Assembly: GCF_024763615.1 (NCBI RefSeq)
Contig: NC_077223.1
Coordinates: forward strand, 57,722,627-57,786,626
DNA from: Phlebotomus papatasi
Taxonomy: Eukaryota; Arthropoda; Insecta; Diptera; Psychodidae
Length of the DNA: 64,000 nt
Reading direction: 5' to 3'
Shown piece after piece: positions 49,561 through 61,578 of the stretch. Under the pieces are notes generated by a model. It was not told the DNA's origin, did not search any database, and was given only the letters and a program-made list of their open reading frames with translations. Within the stretch, counting starts at the first letter, position 1. Each line of letters starts with the position of its first letter. A program made the position numbers and the translations under genes.

Positions 49561-52476
49561 TTGCTATTTTAATCCTCGTAACCCACGTAACCATTTGAGA
49601 AAAAGTTTGATTGTTTGAGTATTTCAACGCGCTTTGGGCAATTTTAGAAACCGTTAAAAATATTAAAAAGTTAAAATGTTAAACAAAAGCGTTATAGTTT
49701 AAATTCATGAGTATAGTGCTTAGCACCATAACTTTATTAATCAAAATAAAAATTGTGAATCTCATTTTGAATCAATAAGTTCATGATTTCAAGCGAGATT
49801 TTCATACTTTTATTTTTAATTTTTAAATAAAAAGCTGTAATAAATTATCAAATTTATTAAACACAATGCCAAAGATTTATTTATATTGTACAATAAAATT
49901 ATTCGAGCATTGCTCTATAATTTGGAACATTTTCCACCTTCTGTTTGAACACATTTTATCGCTAAAACTTCAAAGACAGAACAATTTCTACAATCATTTG
50001 GTTTAATTTATGCATATATACATAATTTATAACTTCAACCGTACACCTAGCCATATACAAATATATATGTACATATAACTATATCATTCATAAATATGAA
50101 ATAAATTTCATTTGTTAGTTTGTTTATAATTCCGTCTCTTCAGTATTTTACTAGTTTTAAAATTATACTTTACTAGAACAAAATTAAGAGTAAATTGTAG
50201 TAAAACGCTGGAGAAAAGGTTTTGTTATAAGTAATTACATAAAATTCCAAAAGAGTATATGCTAATTCACTTTCATGCATATTTTCCAGTTTCCCAGTTT
50301 GTTAGTCTCGTAAATTTCCCTCGTATATTCCTATATATTCCCTATTCCACATATTATTTTGTGCGAGAGAATTTATGTCATCGACAGAGTTTTTCCGCAA
50401 CAATTTCTACAGAGACGCCTGGATGAAAAAATACTCAACTTTCTGCTCCCTCAATTAACCAGTAAATACTGAATGAAAGTTTTAAAAATGTTTCCCCATG
50501 AATTTAGTGCTCTAATTTCAAAAGTTTTCACATTTCATGGAAGCTCCGGCATGAGGGCCTTTTCTATTTGTAAATCATCACCCCTCTACACCTCCTTCAT
50601 TCATCACGCACAGAAGGGATTGTGAAGGTGGGAAAAATTGCGCAAAATCAATAATTCAGTCTTTTTCCTGGGTGAGTTAATTGATGAAAAAACATTCAGC
50701 AGACCTCAAATTGACTAGAGAGAACCGAAATTTGGAATACAATCAGCAAGTTAAATATTTATTGAGCAACAGTATTTGTTTATTTTTGTTAATTTTTGAG
50801 TTTCTTTTCCCGCACTTGTGCTATGGAAATTTCCCAAGGAGTATGACAAAAATTCAATTTCTCACAAATTCAATCATTCATCCTCATTGACTCAACAATA
50901 AAATCCTCGAGTTGCGGGTATGGGTATTCATCTCGTACCTAAGTGCCCTCCTTGGAAGAAGCATCATCTTGTGGGGTGCTTAAGTATAAAGTCAAGGAAA
51001 GGGGTTTATAGATATTTCCAACAAAAAAGCTTTTCCTTTTAATCCATTTGAAGAATATGTAATAAAATGAATTTTACTGAAGTGGAACCATTGAATATTG
51101 TGAAAAATTGAAGGAATGATTTTTGATATTGGGAAACCTCTTGAAAAAAAGACTTCCATCGATATCAAGAAAAGAAAAGTCTTATGATAATAATAAATTC
51201 CCCCTTTTTGACAAATAGATTTTACCCCCGAGTCTCGTTTTCAACCCAAAGAGAGACTTATTGAATAAATTTAATTTAAATTCAAGATTCCAATTCATGA
51301 TGCGAAGCGTAACTAGGGTAGAATAGGCCTTCAAATAGACGCAATTTTCAGTTTTTTTAAATTATCAACATTAGATTTTTCATATAAAAAATTGAAAAAG
51401 TGTATATAAGTAACGTGTAAAACATCCCTTACGTGTATTTAATTAATATTCAAATTCAGAATCATAATCCATGACATTGTAAAAAGTTTACAAAAAATTG
51501 CAGAACTTATTTCTTTTTTTTTTGTATTATTAATCCAAGACAAAATTAACATTCTTTAAAAAAATACAACAACAAAATATTAAAACTTTCTTTTTCTCCT
51601 GAACGTTTGTCTAAACGTTTCAAACCGTAAAATTTGCAATTCTCAATGTCCCCTGAGTGTGTTCAGCTCACAAAAAGCTCTTTAGAAAAATTTTTCAGAA
51701 AACTTTCCAGAACATTTTTATGTGGTTATACTTTGAAAGTGCTATCATCCATGCAAATTCTTTTATTTGTTCTGCAAATTTCAACTGAATTTCGTCTTAA
51801 TTTTCTCTCGTGGCATCTCAATTATCTCATGGGTTTAAAAGAAAGTTCCTTATGTGATACTGGCAAAAATTTTATCAATTAATCTCGCCTTATAAATGGA
51901 AAAGCATGACACGATAATGGAGCCTTTTTTGAAAAGAGAGGCTATGGCAATTTTGAGTGCTTATGCAAACAACAAACAACTCGAGCAAATAATATTGCCT
52001 TTAATTTAATATCAATAAAGACTGTGAGTCACTTCACATTCCTGGGGGGTGGAATGTTTAAGTGGGTAGAAAATTAATGTGTACATAAGACTGTCGATCT
52101 GGGGGTGGTATTTCGTTTAGTGGTAACCATAATTAAAGAATGGCGTAAAGTGGCTGCGAAAGCTGAGATCAAATCACAAACAGAATGATTTCAGTTCTCA
52201 AACTCTCAGATGGATCATTCGCAGCAACTTGTGCTGTAATGTTATTCTTTCATAAGCTGCTTTAAACTTCGAAATCGCTTTATAAATTTATTTAACAAAA
52301 ACATACACACACACTGAGAGTCTGCTGATTTTCTTATCAACCATAAGAGCAATATCCAAAAGGGTTGATGCTCTATTGAGGAAAAATTACTGGGGTTTGG
52401 GGGCTTTGTACGAAAGGGTTGAGGTTCAAATTAATCAATATAATGGAAACTTTTGCATTTTATCTCAAATTTATAT
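49561..52476. other. Mostly single-copy DNA, no supported gene
   Basis: AT-rich, with a less AT-rich stretch at 50280-51000. No exon, RNA gene or shared repeat was supported. Confidence 0.45.
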
Positions 52477-52697
52477 TAGGGGGAGATGGGGATACATTGA
52501 GCTGTGGGGCTATATTGTTATACAATTTTTTAGTCTGTTTCTAAATGAAGCTGGTTCTTAAAATTATTATATTTAGATCCACAATTGTTTTGTCTATTCA
52601 AATTACACCATGTTTAAACTCAGTTTCCTTTAGAAATATGCGAAAAAACGTATAATAATGTAGTCCCACAGCTCAAAGTAGCCTTACCTCCCCCCTA
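52477..52697 (+). mobile_element. TA|GGGGGAGGTGGGGCTA MITE, copy 2
   Basis: It is 221 bp, the same length as 28145-28365, with TA at both ends. The left arm has diverged slightly (TAGGGGGAGATGGGGATACA). Confidence 0.9.
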
Positions 52698-52819
52698 TAG
52701 ATTAAAGTTTAGACATCAGGATCTTTTGCCTATAAACAATCACATATTAGATATTAAAAAAAGTTACTCCTAATATTTGTTTTTCTCAATCAAATTTGTA
52801 TTTGTTTTCACGTTTAGAC

Positions 52820-54311
52820 AAGGGGGAGATATTAGGGTCGGAAGTGGTGTACAGCTGAAAATGAAGTGCTTGGAAATTCTTGGAAGTGGGAGTGTCCGAA
52901 AATAAAATCTTTTCTGTTTAATTCGAAAAAGTTGGTTGACAATTTACAAGTTCGGTTATGATAACAAAACGGAGTAAATAAAGCTAAAATTTATTATAGC
53001 TTAATTTTTGTTGTAATTTCGCCGACGAAATATTCTGTTAAAGGTTATAAATTTATTCACAATATTTATTATTAATGAAAAATCTGTCTTTCATTGCAAT
53101 ATAATTTTCTTTAATTTTTACAGGAGTATCAAATTCATGTGGTTGTTCGCAAATAATGATATACCTATTGCAGTTGATTTTGAATCATTTTCATGACAAT
53201 ATTTCCAGTATTCGTGTGGAAGAAAATTTATGGATATCATTTGAAGATATTTTTAAGGTTATGGAAAACAATAATTCAATCGTATTTCGCTATTTAGAAA
53301 AGCTTGGATTTAAAAGCTCGATACATGGCTGCCATATCTTTTAACTGAAAGGAATAAGTAGAAGTGTAGGAACTGTATTACGGGTTATTAAGGTACATTT
53401 TATGGTAATTTTTTAACCAAAGACCTTTGTATTCAATTCCGGAGTATAGGATTTGCCTGATCATGAGCTGTGGTTGAACGGGTACGAAGTCTTTGGGGTT
53501 AACGGCAATGAATTAATAGCGTGGTGGTGCATAGGGTTTTGACATTAACCTTAAAAAGATCTCACTTATCTGACCGCTATCCTGTCAATTGATCTATTTT
53601 TCAGAGTAACTTTTTCAAATATGGCAAGGAAGTTTTGGCCGATAAAAAATTATTAACTTGGTAAAGAATTATTTTTGATACGATTTTTTTTTGAAATGTA
53701 TAAATAATATTTATGTATTACAAAAAGAAAAATTTTAAAAAGCATTTTTTTTTATCATTGCTCTCACCTCCCACCTGATTTCTCAAATATACCTTTGTAA
53801 AAAAATTTTAGGCGATACTGTATTTCTGAAGTACTGAATCAGTTGTTGCACTCGTACTTTTAGTATCTTAGAGACTTTCCAACACAGTTTCAATAAATTA
53901 GAAACCACAATACACTTTTTAAAGACCCTATTTTCTAACAGTAGTTTCACTAGTATCTTAGAAAATCCATAGAAAGAAATTCTGTTGGTCGTAAAACACA
54001 GATAATATTGAAATACCATTAGTATGCAAGACAATCTACCGTTTGAAATTCAAAATATAAGCAAAATATTAAAAAAAAAATACGTAAAAATAAATTTCTT
54101 GAAAATTTTTAAAGTTTTCTAGTTAGATTTTTCATAATGTTGAATAAATTACTGATTCCTAAGTATGAGAAGTACATGAAGTGCAAGAAGTGTTGGAAGT
54201 ACTGGAAGTATTACAGTTTCCGAAATGCTGGAAGTGTAAAGGGCCCTTACATAAAAATTGTAGAAGTGTCTAGAAGTGGTCTACACATTTTCAGCCTAAT
54301 ATCTCCCCCTT
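52820..54311. mobile_element. Long TIR element with mariner remnant, copy 2
   Basis: It is about 1.49 kb. A perfect 17-bp inverted repeat AAGGGGGAGATATTAGG sits at both ends, and the 10-bp direct repeat ACGTTTAGAC flanks it (52810-52819 and 54312-54321). The subterminal regions are related to copy 1 (5002-7545). A mariner-type transposase remnant lies inside. Confidence 0.8.
53200..53375 (+). pseudogene. Mariner-type transposase remnant, copy 2
   Basis: It reads NNSIVFRYLEKLGFKSS; after small indels the DNA can be read as a KLDTWVPH-like stretch and then a TEKNK-like stretch. This is the mariner region just before the catalytic domain. The element has indels and stops, and no DDD catalytic segment was recognised. 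Confidence 0.6.
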
Positions 54312-54349
54312 ACGTTTAGACTAAATGGAAAAGTCTCAAAATTTCTAAC

Positions 54350-54600
54350 AATGCCAAACCAGTTTCATTCGGTTATGATTTTATGATCCAGTAATTAGTC
54401 ATTCACGAACCCATAATTTATCCGAAAGTCAATGCTCTTACTCTTATATTTTGGAGGATCTTCTGAGTGATTTTTAATCGGTTCAAAACGGATGTAAACC
54501 GGTAAGCGATAAATGATGTGAAAGTACTTTGAGGTAAGCATTTCGCAAAGTATGGAACGCTTTGCCTTCACATTTAATCCTAACGTTTCCTGAATCATAA
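54350..54600 (+). repeat. Dispersed GGAACGCTTTG repeat
   Basis: The ordered words TTTTTAATCGGTTCAAAACG, GATAAATGATGTGAAAGTAC and TTTCGCAAAGTATGGAACGC, then TTTG, match copies near 36480 and 62840. Confidence 0.6.
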
Positions 54601-56009
54601 GTTACAAAATTGAATGTTTTTTGAACTCCTGTGTCTTAGAATAACAACAATCAAGTGCAAATTTTTTTTAGATGAATTCAAACAAAAATTATTTTTACCA
54701 ATTTATGGTGGAACTGCAAGTAACAAATATGTTGTTAAATTTTTCAAACTGCTCCAAGCTGAAAGCTTTTTGCAATTAATAACGAGATGAGTTGAGAGTA
54801 AAATAGAAATAAAATTTGTTGTTTTTGCAAATTAATTATAATAAAATTTTAATCCAGGGAGCTTGAGAATGGGTGGAAAATTACACCAGCGATAAATTCA
54901 GCACACGCTCCTGGAGCTTTTACATTTAAATAATTGAAAATGTGTGTGAAGTAAAGTTTCAATTGTGTTTCCGGGGGGAAATATGGTGGGGAATTTAGCG
55001 AAAAACGGATGGATAATTGCGTGAAAATTGCAAAGTTATACTGTCTGCGATGATTTTCAGAAAGAAGTTGATTCATATTTCTCAACATTCCGTGAATTTG
55101 ATGGAAATTTCATGAGATTTTCCACCTCAGGGGAATTGTCTTTCTCCAGATAGTTTTAATTTTATATCATGGAATTTTCTTATGGTTCAAAATTTAATAA
55201 AATGTTGACCCGAAATTCTTTATCTACGTTGGAAGAGGGTTGGGCTCGAAGGACCAAAATATTTTCACTCAATTGCGGAAATATGAAATTTTCCTTCCAT
55301 CCCTAGCAGGGTTCTTCTCACCCCCTCAATCAAGCTATGACAAACCAACCACAGAAGAAAAAGACACACCAAGTACCTCAATTTTCGAAGAATTCAGAAA
55401 ATACATGTGACTTTATGAATTGAATTTTCTCCAATTTCCTTCATGCCCCAATTGCCTCCAAGCAATTTGTGTGAGTTGATGAATTCCTCCTCAATGGTTT
55501 ACGATAAGTTCCACCTTTTCCATATTTTCCTTAAAGGGACACCATCTCATCTCACATGTGAATGATCTCGCAATCTGTGTCTAAACTTTCTTTCTCAGGA
55601 GAATACCCAACAGAAATCCAATATGCACAAAACTTTGACATTCACCAGATTTTTTACCCATTAATGTTAAACTACATGATTTACTACAGTTCACATTAAA
55701 TTACACGTAAAACTTATCTTTTTAATTTATAAATCAGCTGTATTATGTGTTGACTTTACCTCTCTTATCAGTTATCGTTTTCCAAAACAGATTATTTTTT
55801 TAAGTATGCCTAATGACCACTACACACTTGAGAAACTTACATTGAAATTTAGCATTTTGAAGTAAACCTTCGGATAAATGAATGACGTAAGGAGCAAAGT
55901 GAAGGGGAAAGAATTGTTCCCTAACACTAATACGACGAAGATGAGCTTTCGTCCATTCTCTTAAACCTATAATTTAATGATTACAACAATAAAAATGAAA
56001 CCGATTAAC
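54601..56009. other. Mostly single-copy DNA, no supported gene
   Basis: 54850-55640 is less AT-rich without recognisable coding. Around 55816-55860 a piece resembles one arm of the palindrome at 57790-57903 (CACTACACACTTGAGAAACT). Confidence 0.45.
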
Positions 56010-56164
56010 AAAATTTGTTAAACAACTTATATCTAATCCTAACCTTGGAAAATTCAACAGAGTCTGATTCGGTATATTTTTTCCTCTTTGAACGATAGGG
56101 ACGAATTGTGAAAAAACCGGTGAGCGTCGGAGATATAGGGCAGCTCAGAAAAACAACGATTCTT

Positions 56165-56210
56165 CCCAAAGCTTTCGGCTCAGTCTCCAAGCCTTCCTCA
56201 GTGGCTGGGC
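56165..56210 (-). other. Hammerhead-like motif of the Penelope fragment
   Basis: The minus strand reads CTGAGGA (56201-56195), a GGCT/AGCC stem with a nine-base loop, then GAAA (56176-56173). CCA before the core can pair with TGG after it. The order matches hammerhead ribozymes found in Penelope-like elements, but one extra A separates the CTGANGA core from the stem. Confidence 0.5.
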
Positions 56211-56511
56211 GGGAAAGAGCATTTCTTTATTTTCTTTTTCTTTTTAAATTAATTTTTCACTTACTCAAATCTAACAATTCCTTGCTTTGTCATATGGTCT
56301 AGGGATGCACAGGGCATGGGATTTTGAGGGAACTGTACTTTAATTTCTAATATTTTGCTAATTTTGTGGCAGTTTATAATATTTTAGCTTCACTCTTTTG
56401 GTTTTCTTTGTGAGAACTAGTCCAAAGTTCAAATGAATACTAGTTTTTTCAAAACGGACGTTTAGAGATTCAAATTTTCAAATTTCTTTTGTGTGCTCCA
56501 CCCCACCATCA

Positions 56512-56793
56512 TCAATCATCAGAATTGGAGGACTGTGAGTTGCATTCCGCCTCAATGAGGGCGGCATAAATTGCTGCCAATCTTTCAATATCCTGTCGTT
56601 TGTTTACTAATATTGAGATGTTCTTCTTAATATGCAGCATCTCCAGGAACATCCTTCTTTCATGATTTTTGTGTCCATCGATGACTTTTGTGTCCTCAAA
56701 TCTAAAGATGTGGCCGGTGTTGGCAGTGTGGGCACACAGTGCAGTGGCTTGCTCATTTTGGATAGGGGGCTTGCAATCTCTCTTGTACCACAT
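56512..56793 (-). pseudogene. C-terminal GIY-YIG-type tail of a Penelope-like element
   Basis: Ninety-three codons with the order KRDCKPPI...ATALCAHTANTGHIF, FEDTKVIDGHKNHERRMFLE, MLHI. This pattern (TALxxHxxxTGHxFDFENxKVLDxExNYxKRxxLEMLHI) is the usual end of Penelope-like polyproteins, where the GIY-YIG endonuclease domain lies. The catalytic GIY and YIG residues would be further upstream and are not present, so this is a truncated remnant. Confidence 0.85.
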
Positions 56794-57050
56794 AAGAATG
56801 ATAGGGACGAAGAAAATAGCCCAAAAATTTAAATATTTTTTCTGACGATAACAGTGATTGATACTTTTCGTTCTAATGAAAAATATTATGTTTAGTTATT
56901 GTAGTTTCTAGTGTCAAAAGATATTTGCTATGAAAATATATAAAAAAAAAACAAAAATCACTCATAAAAGCGGGAATTTGAAAATTCGTCACATTTGAGC
57001 TTAAATATTTACTATAAAGCAAATAGTTGGGTATTTGCATAAAATATCCA

Positions 57051-57301
57051 CAGTGAGAGAAATCCGAAAAAGTTAAAATAACATTCCGGAAATGTTAATT
57101 TTACCCTGCAGTATTGATCCTAAATCGGAGTAAATATTACCCTTTTTAGGTGTATTGGGGGTTAAGTTACCCTTTTTCATGTTAATTTTACCCTTAAAAA
57201 TGTGTAAAATTAACATTAAAAAGTATTGATATATTTTTACACCTAACAAGTGTTAAAGTTATGAGGAAAAAAAGTTAATCGCACCCTCTTTTTTCTCAGT
57301 G
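57051..57301 (-). mobile_element. CACTGAG-type MITE, copy 2 (inverted)
   Basis: About 251 bp, the reverse-strand match of 6145-6398 and 58003-58260. The outer ends are CAGTGAGAGAAAT and TTTTTTCTCAGTG. Confidence 0.88.
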
Positions 57302-57662
57302 CATGTATTCATGTGTTCGCTGTGGTTATACACTCAGTCCCGGGATTATGCACACTTTCGGGACCGAAAAAAACGCACGAAATAGCATTATGCATCAAGA
57401 AAATTTGCATACCCGCAGGCGATTTCTTTTGAATGAATCGGCCGTAGAACGAATTTCGCGCAAAGTAAAAGTAGTCAGAGCAAAATATTAAACTGTTTAG
57501 AAGATATTCATCAATAAACAGGACTCTTTGGTCAGAAGTTTTCAATAAATTATTAGAATATCTAAAATTTGTACCTTAATAAAAGAAATTAAAGTTTTTT
57601 TCGGGAAAATAAGCATAGTGTCTTCAAATTTCCCGCGTCACAAAACAGTATACATTCAAACG

Positions 57663-57985
57663 TAGGGTAAAAGGAAGGCCTATTGACACTTTAAGAAGTC
57701 GTGTCAGGTCAGGACTTATTGACAACCTACTCTGTATCATTTGGAATATGAAACTTTAACATCTATCCTTATCAGAAAACGTAGACTAGTGACCTCTACA
57801 CACTAGAGAAATTTATGTCCATATTGAAGCAAATTCCCTATACGCTTGTGTAGGAAAAACTCTTCAATATGGACATAAATATCTCTCGTGTGTAGAAGGC
57901 CATAAGGAAAAAACGTCATATTATTTTATTAGATACTTTAAATAAATTTCAAGATTTTGGCAAAAGTGTCAATAGGGGTTCCCTG
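57663..57985. mobile_element. TA|GGGTAAAAGGAAGGCCTATTGACAC MITE with nested palindrome
   Basis: The left end TAGGGTAAAAGGAAGGCCTA is followed by TTGACACTTT. The right end in reverse is CAGGGAACCCCTATTGACAC followed by TTTTG. A 114-bp palindrome sits inside at 57790-57903. Confidence 0.65.
57790..57903. repeat. Palindromic MITE-like element
   Basis: Arms of about 42 bp share CTACACAC, AGAGA and ATTTATGTCCATATTGAAG around a spacer of about 28 bp. One arm recurs in diverged form near 55816. Confidence 0.8.
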
Positions 57986-58002
57986 TCGAAAAGGTGTTCC
58001 TT

Positions 58003-58260
58003 CACTGAGTGAGAGAAAAAAGAGGGTGCGATTAACTTTTTTTGCTTGTAACTTTAACACTTTTTAGGTGTAAAAATATATCAACATTTTTTAATGTTAA
58101 TTTTACACCATTTTAAGTCTAAAATTAACATGAAAAAAGGTAACTTTAACCCCTAATACACCTAAAAAGCATAATATTAACACCGATTTCGGATCAATAA
58201 TGCAGGGTAAAATTAACATTTCCGGAATGTTATTTTAACTTTTTCGAATTTCTCTCAGTG
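58003..58260 (+). mobile_element. CACTGAG-type MITE, copy 3
   Basis: About 258 bp, the best-preserved copy, with ends CACTGAGTGAGAG and CTCTCAGTG. It lies only 0.7 kb from the inverted copy at 57051-57301. Confidence 0.9.
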
Positions 58261-60920
58261 TTCAACTCTAATAATAATATTTCAGAATGCTTTCTATAAA
58301 ATGAATAATAATTGCATTTTTAGTACTATTAGAAAGATTCATGATTTTTAAGTATTATTAAAAGGACTTTAATGCTGATAAAGTTCAACATAGTTATAAT
58401 GAACTTTTAATGTTCAAAAGCATTATTAGCACTGTGTGACAAATTTTCATTCGCAGATATGATATGAAAATTGAAAATTTAATAAGAAACATATAACAAT
58501 ATTTTAAGTTTTCGGACTTATAAAAAAAATGTTATTAAAATTTTGTAACAGGGGAATCTTTCCTCGATAATATTTTTGTGTATTTTAAGTCTTAGTCTTA
58601 GAATGTCTTAAAAATTGATATAAATTAATTTAAATCCATTCTATTACCTAAATTTTATAGTAAAAGAAAATATTTACTCCTTATTAACTAAGCCATTTTT
58701 TCGTAGAATTTCCCCACTTCGGGGTTCTTTGCCATATATATTCTAGGTAAAATCAAGCAAATAATTTTGAAATCGAAAGTTTTGTTACTTATTATATATT
58801 ACATGTAAAAAAAAACACGTCTAGCATAAAGAAAAGTGAAGTATTTTAACATTACCTGTTCTTGTTCAACTTGGTTTTCTGTATTATTTGAATTATTCAT
58901 GAAATTACATCTGTGTCTTGATTTGCAGACAATTGTTTATCATTTCTCCAAGAGTTGTGTTGTAGTTCTTTTCAAGTGAAGCTTCATATGAAAACATAAA
59001 TATCTTAAATAACTCCTATATTCATATGGGATACTGAAATATGCTTCACTGGCTAAGGGGTTATGTGTTGCAATATTTTATAATTTCGTATTCGAACTCT
59101 AATATTCCACATAGAAGTAATATTGAATCAAAATATCATGCTTTATCGTGAAAATCAATCATTTTCACATACAGATTTTTTTTAGCCAAGATTTTTTACA
59201 ATCTCTGTTTCTTCTTTTGAGTCACATTACAAAGAGTAATTTTCACACCGAAACCCAAACATAAGCTTTGATGCAAAACCCCAAGGTGTGTATTAAAATT
59301 TCCCAATGTGGAGTGCTTATTTGAAGAATGATTGTGGTAAGATTGCAAAAAGAGGAATGATGATTAAAGCCGATTGAAAATGTGAGATAAAAACACCACC
59401 GGCATATCTTGTTGATGTGATTGGGAGGACTTTGAAATTTTTCCCACATCTCTCTTGAGGTTTGATCAGAAAGAAGCCCAAGAGATTGATTACAAGCAAT
59501 ACAACCCACATAGGAATGGATTTTTTTTTTGAGGCATTATTTTTACCATCCCCTAAAGGGTACTCCCAGAAGTCATCGATCTGTTTATCTCGTCATTGCA
59601 CAGCGATATCGTTGACAATTCTTCAGATATGAATATTGTATTGTGCATCAAACACTGCAAACTTTCTGCAAAATCAATATGATTTATCAAAGAAATTGTA
59701 AGTAATGCATAATGATCCGTCATCTTCTCTCATATTTTTCAATTTCTTGTATATACATTCATTTTCAATATCTCACATTTCCTGAAATTCCAGCGGAAAG
59801 CATTCTTCAGATGAATGATGCAAGTCTTTTGTTGATGATAGGGGCACCTGGTAAAAGCATGTCATCAATGTATCACCAATTCTAATCATTATTTGCAATT
59901 CTTCTTGGATTTCTTTTAAATTCACAATGTACAACTCTCTAAAAGAGGTTAAATATGTACAATAGCTATTGACATAAGTAAGGCTTTTCAATATGATATT
60001 TTCTATCAGTCAGCAAAGATTGTTGCTGCAAAGAAATTTCTTTAGCACAAAAAAAATAATGTAATCGATCTTGAGATAATTATAAATAAAAATGAACGGG
60101 AATTTAATTTGGAGTGAAGCTTTTGTGTATTCAATGCTTCTAGCGATATATTTCATTCGGGTATCTCAATGGAAGATGCATTGAGAAGTATGAAGAAAAA
60201 AAGAACGTGAGCATTGGAAAGTTTCTTATAGAAATTTCACAAGAAAAATCATCCTTTTCTGCCACGGCAATGTCTGTTTTCCTACTGTGCTCACGTATTG
60301 AATATCTTTCCTCTTTTTTTTTCGTCTTAGCATCCTTAGGAAGAGAATTTTTATTTGCATAAATCAGTTGGAAATCGCATACAAGTGCTCAACTTCTTGC
60401 ACTGCTCACTTGGGCACAAGAAATTGCACGAATCATGGAAGATACTCGAAGAATAAGGAATGTGATTCCACTTGAGAATTCTGTGGAGAGGAATTTCAGT
60501 AAAAGTGACACTAACAATACGATATCCTTGTTTTCTGCACTCACTACGAAAAGTGCAAATCCAATTACAATTCACTTCGATTTTAAACACCCTCAAATAA
60601 GTCCAATTTGTGGACACATCTTTATACAATGGATTACTCTTCAAGACAGTTCAATGATATTTTTCAGGAATTTTCAACCAAAGTTTACAGCCCTAGAATA
60701 CCTCTTTTACTCAGATATTACTGCAGGGGGAACCTACACAGGGTTGAACTTAATGTGCTATAAATGAGATAAAAGTTTATGGGGTGCCAAATCATATAAA
60801 AATTATTACTGTACCTTCAAATATTTATGAATCACATCAACTTTTTATTGATTTAAGATGATATTGAACCACTGAAAATTCTACATATGATGGTCTCTTA
60901 TATTTCATCGTATCTTTGAA
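58261..60920. other. Mostly single-copy DNA, no supported gene
   Basis: An open frame of 110 codons at 60435-60767 (plus) and shorter ones near 59243-59511 (minus) match nothing recognised and show no codon or splice support. Confidence 0.45.
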
Positions 60921-60924
60921 AAAA

Positions 60925-61340
60925 AGTAGCTGCTATGCTGTTGTAACACAATATGAATTCACAGCACATTAAATGCAAACTTTACAATATTGACCTATTT
61001 TCGAATTTTTCATCTTTATCAAACTGTCGATTTCGTGGCTGTCCCGTCCCTATCCGTCTGTAGTAAAAAGGCTTCTGGCGAGAGAACGGAAAGAGATATC
61101 GACATGCGATGTTCGGCAAAGGTTAAATATCGATAGGTGACTATGGAAGTTGGTGATGTCAGAGCCAGGCCCACATCCCCCTACCACCATTTTGAAACAC
61201 CCTTAATTTTTTTCTCAATAAGTCTGACCCTATGGCATCAATCGGTCTCAAATTTTAGCTGGACCGAAGAGCTTTCGATTAAAACAAAACTTAAATCCCT
61301 CCAGTTGTCAGGTTATAATTGTCAGAATTTGGAAAATTTT
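60925..61340 (-). repeat. Complex dispersed repeat, minus copy
   Basis: It is the reverse-strand match of 41205-41560, sharing GTTGTAACACAATATGAATT, TTTATCAAACTGTCGATTT and GGCTGTCCCGTCCCTATCCG. Confidence 0.8.
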
Positions 61341-61578
61341 GATGATTTTTAAAGTTCTATTTAAATGCTCGACTCTTCTGACATACCAACTCCATCCGAT
61401 TTAGTTTTCAAAAATACAGGTGTATGTAAAATTTAAGTAAGTGTTTCAATTTTAATCCAATTCCAAGTATTTTATAAATATTAAGCAAAGGTTTTGGTAA
61501 ATTTTGAGCTCGATTCATACACCACTCTGGCAAAAATGAAAGGATCACCGAGGATCCTTAACTCCGGAACAAACGTAT

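Larger units (their letters stand above)
56010..56830 (-). mobile_element. Penelope-like retroelement, 3' fragment
   Basis: Reading on the minus strand, a GIY-YIG-type protein tail (56793-56512) is followed by a spacer and then a hammerhead-like motif (about 56210-56165). That is the order at the 3' end of Penelope-like elements. The reverse transcriptase part is missing. The 12-mer GATAGGGACGAA occurs at 56094-56105 and 56800-56811. Confidence 0.8.

Noticed and set aside
60435..60767. 110-codon open frame, plus strand
   Set aside because: No recognisable domain, with an overlapping open frame on the other strand. There is no evidence of coding.
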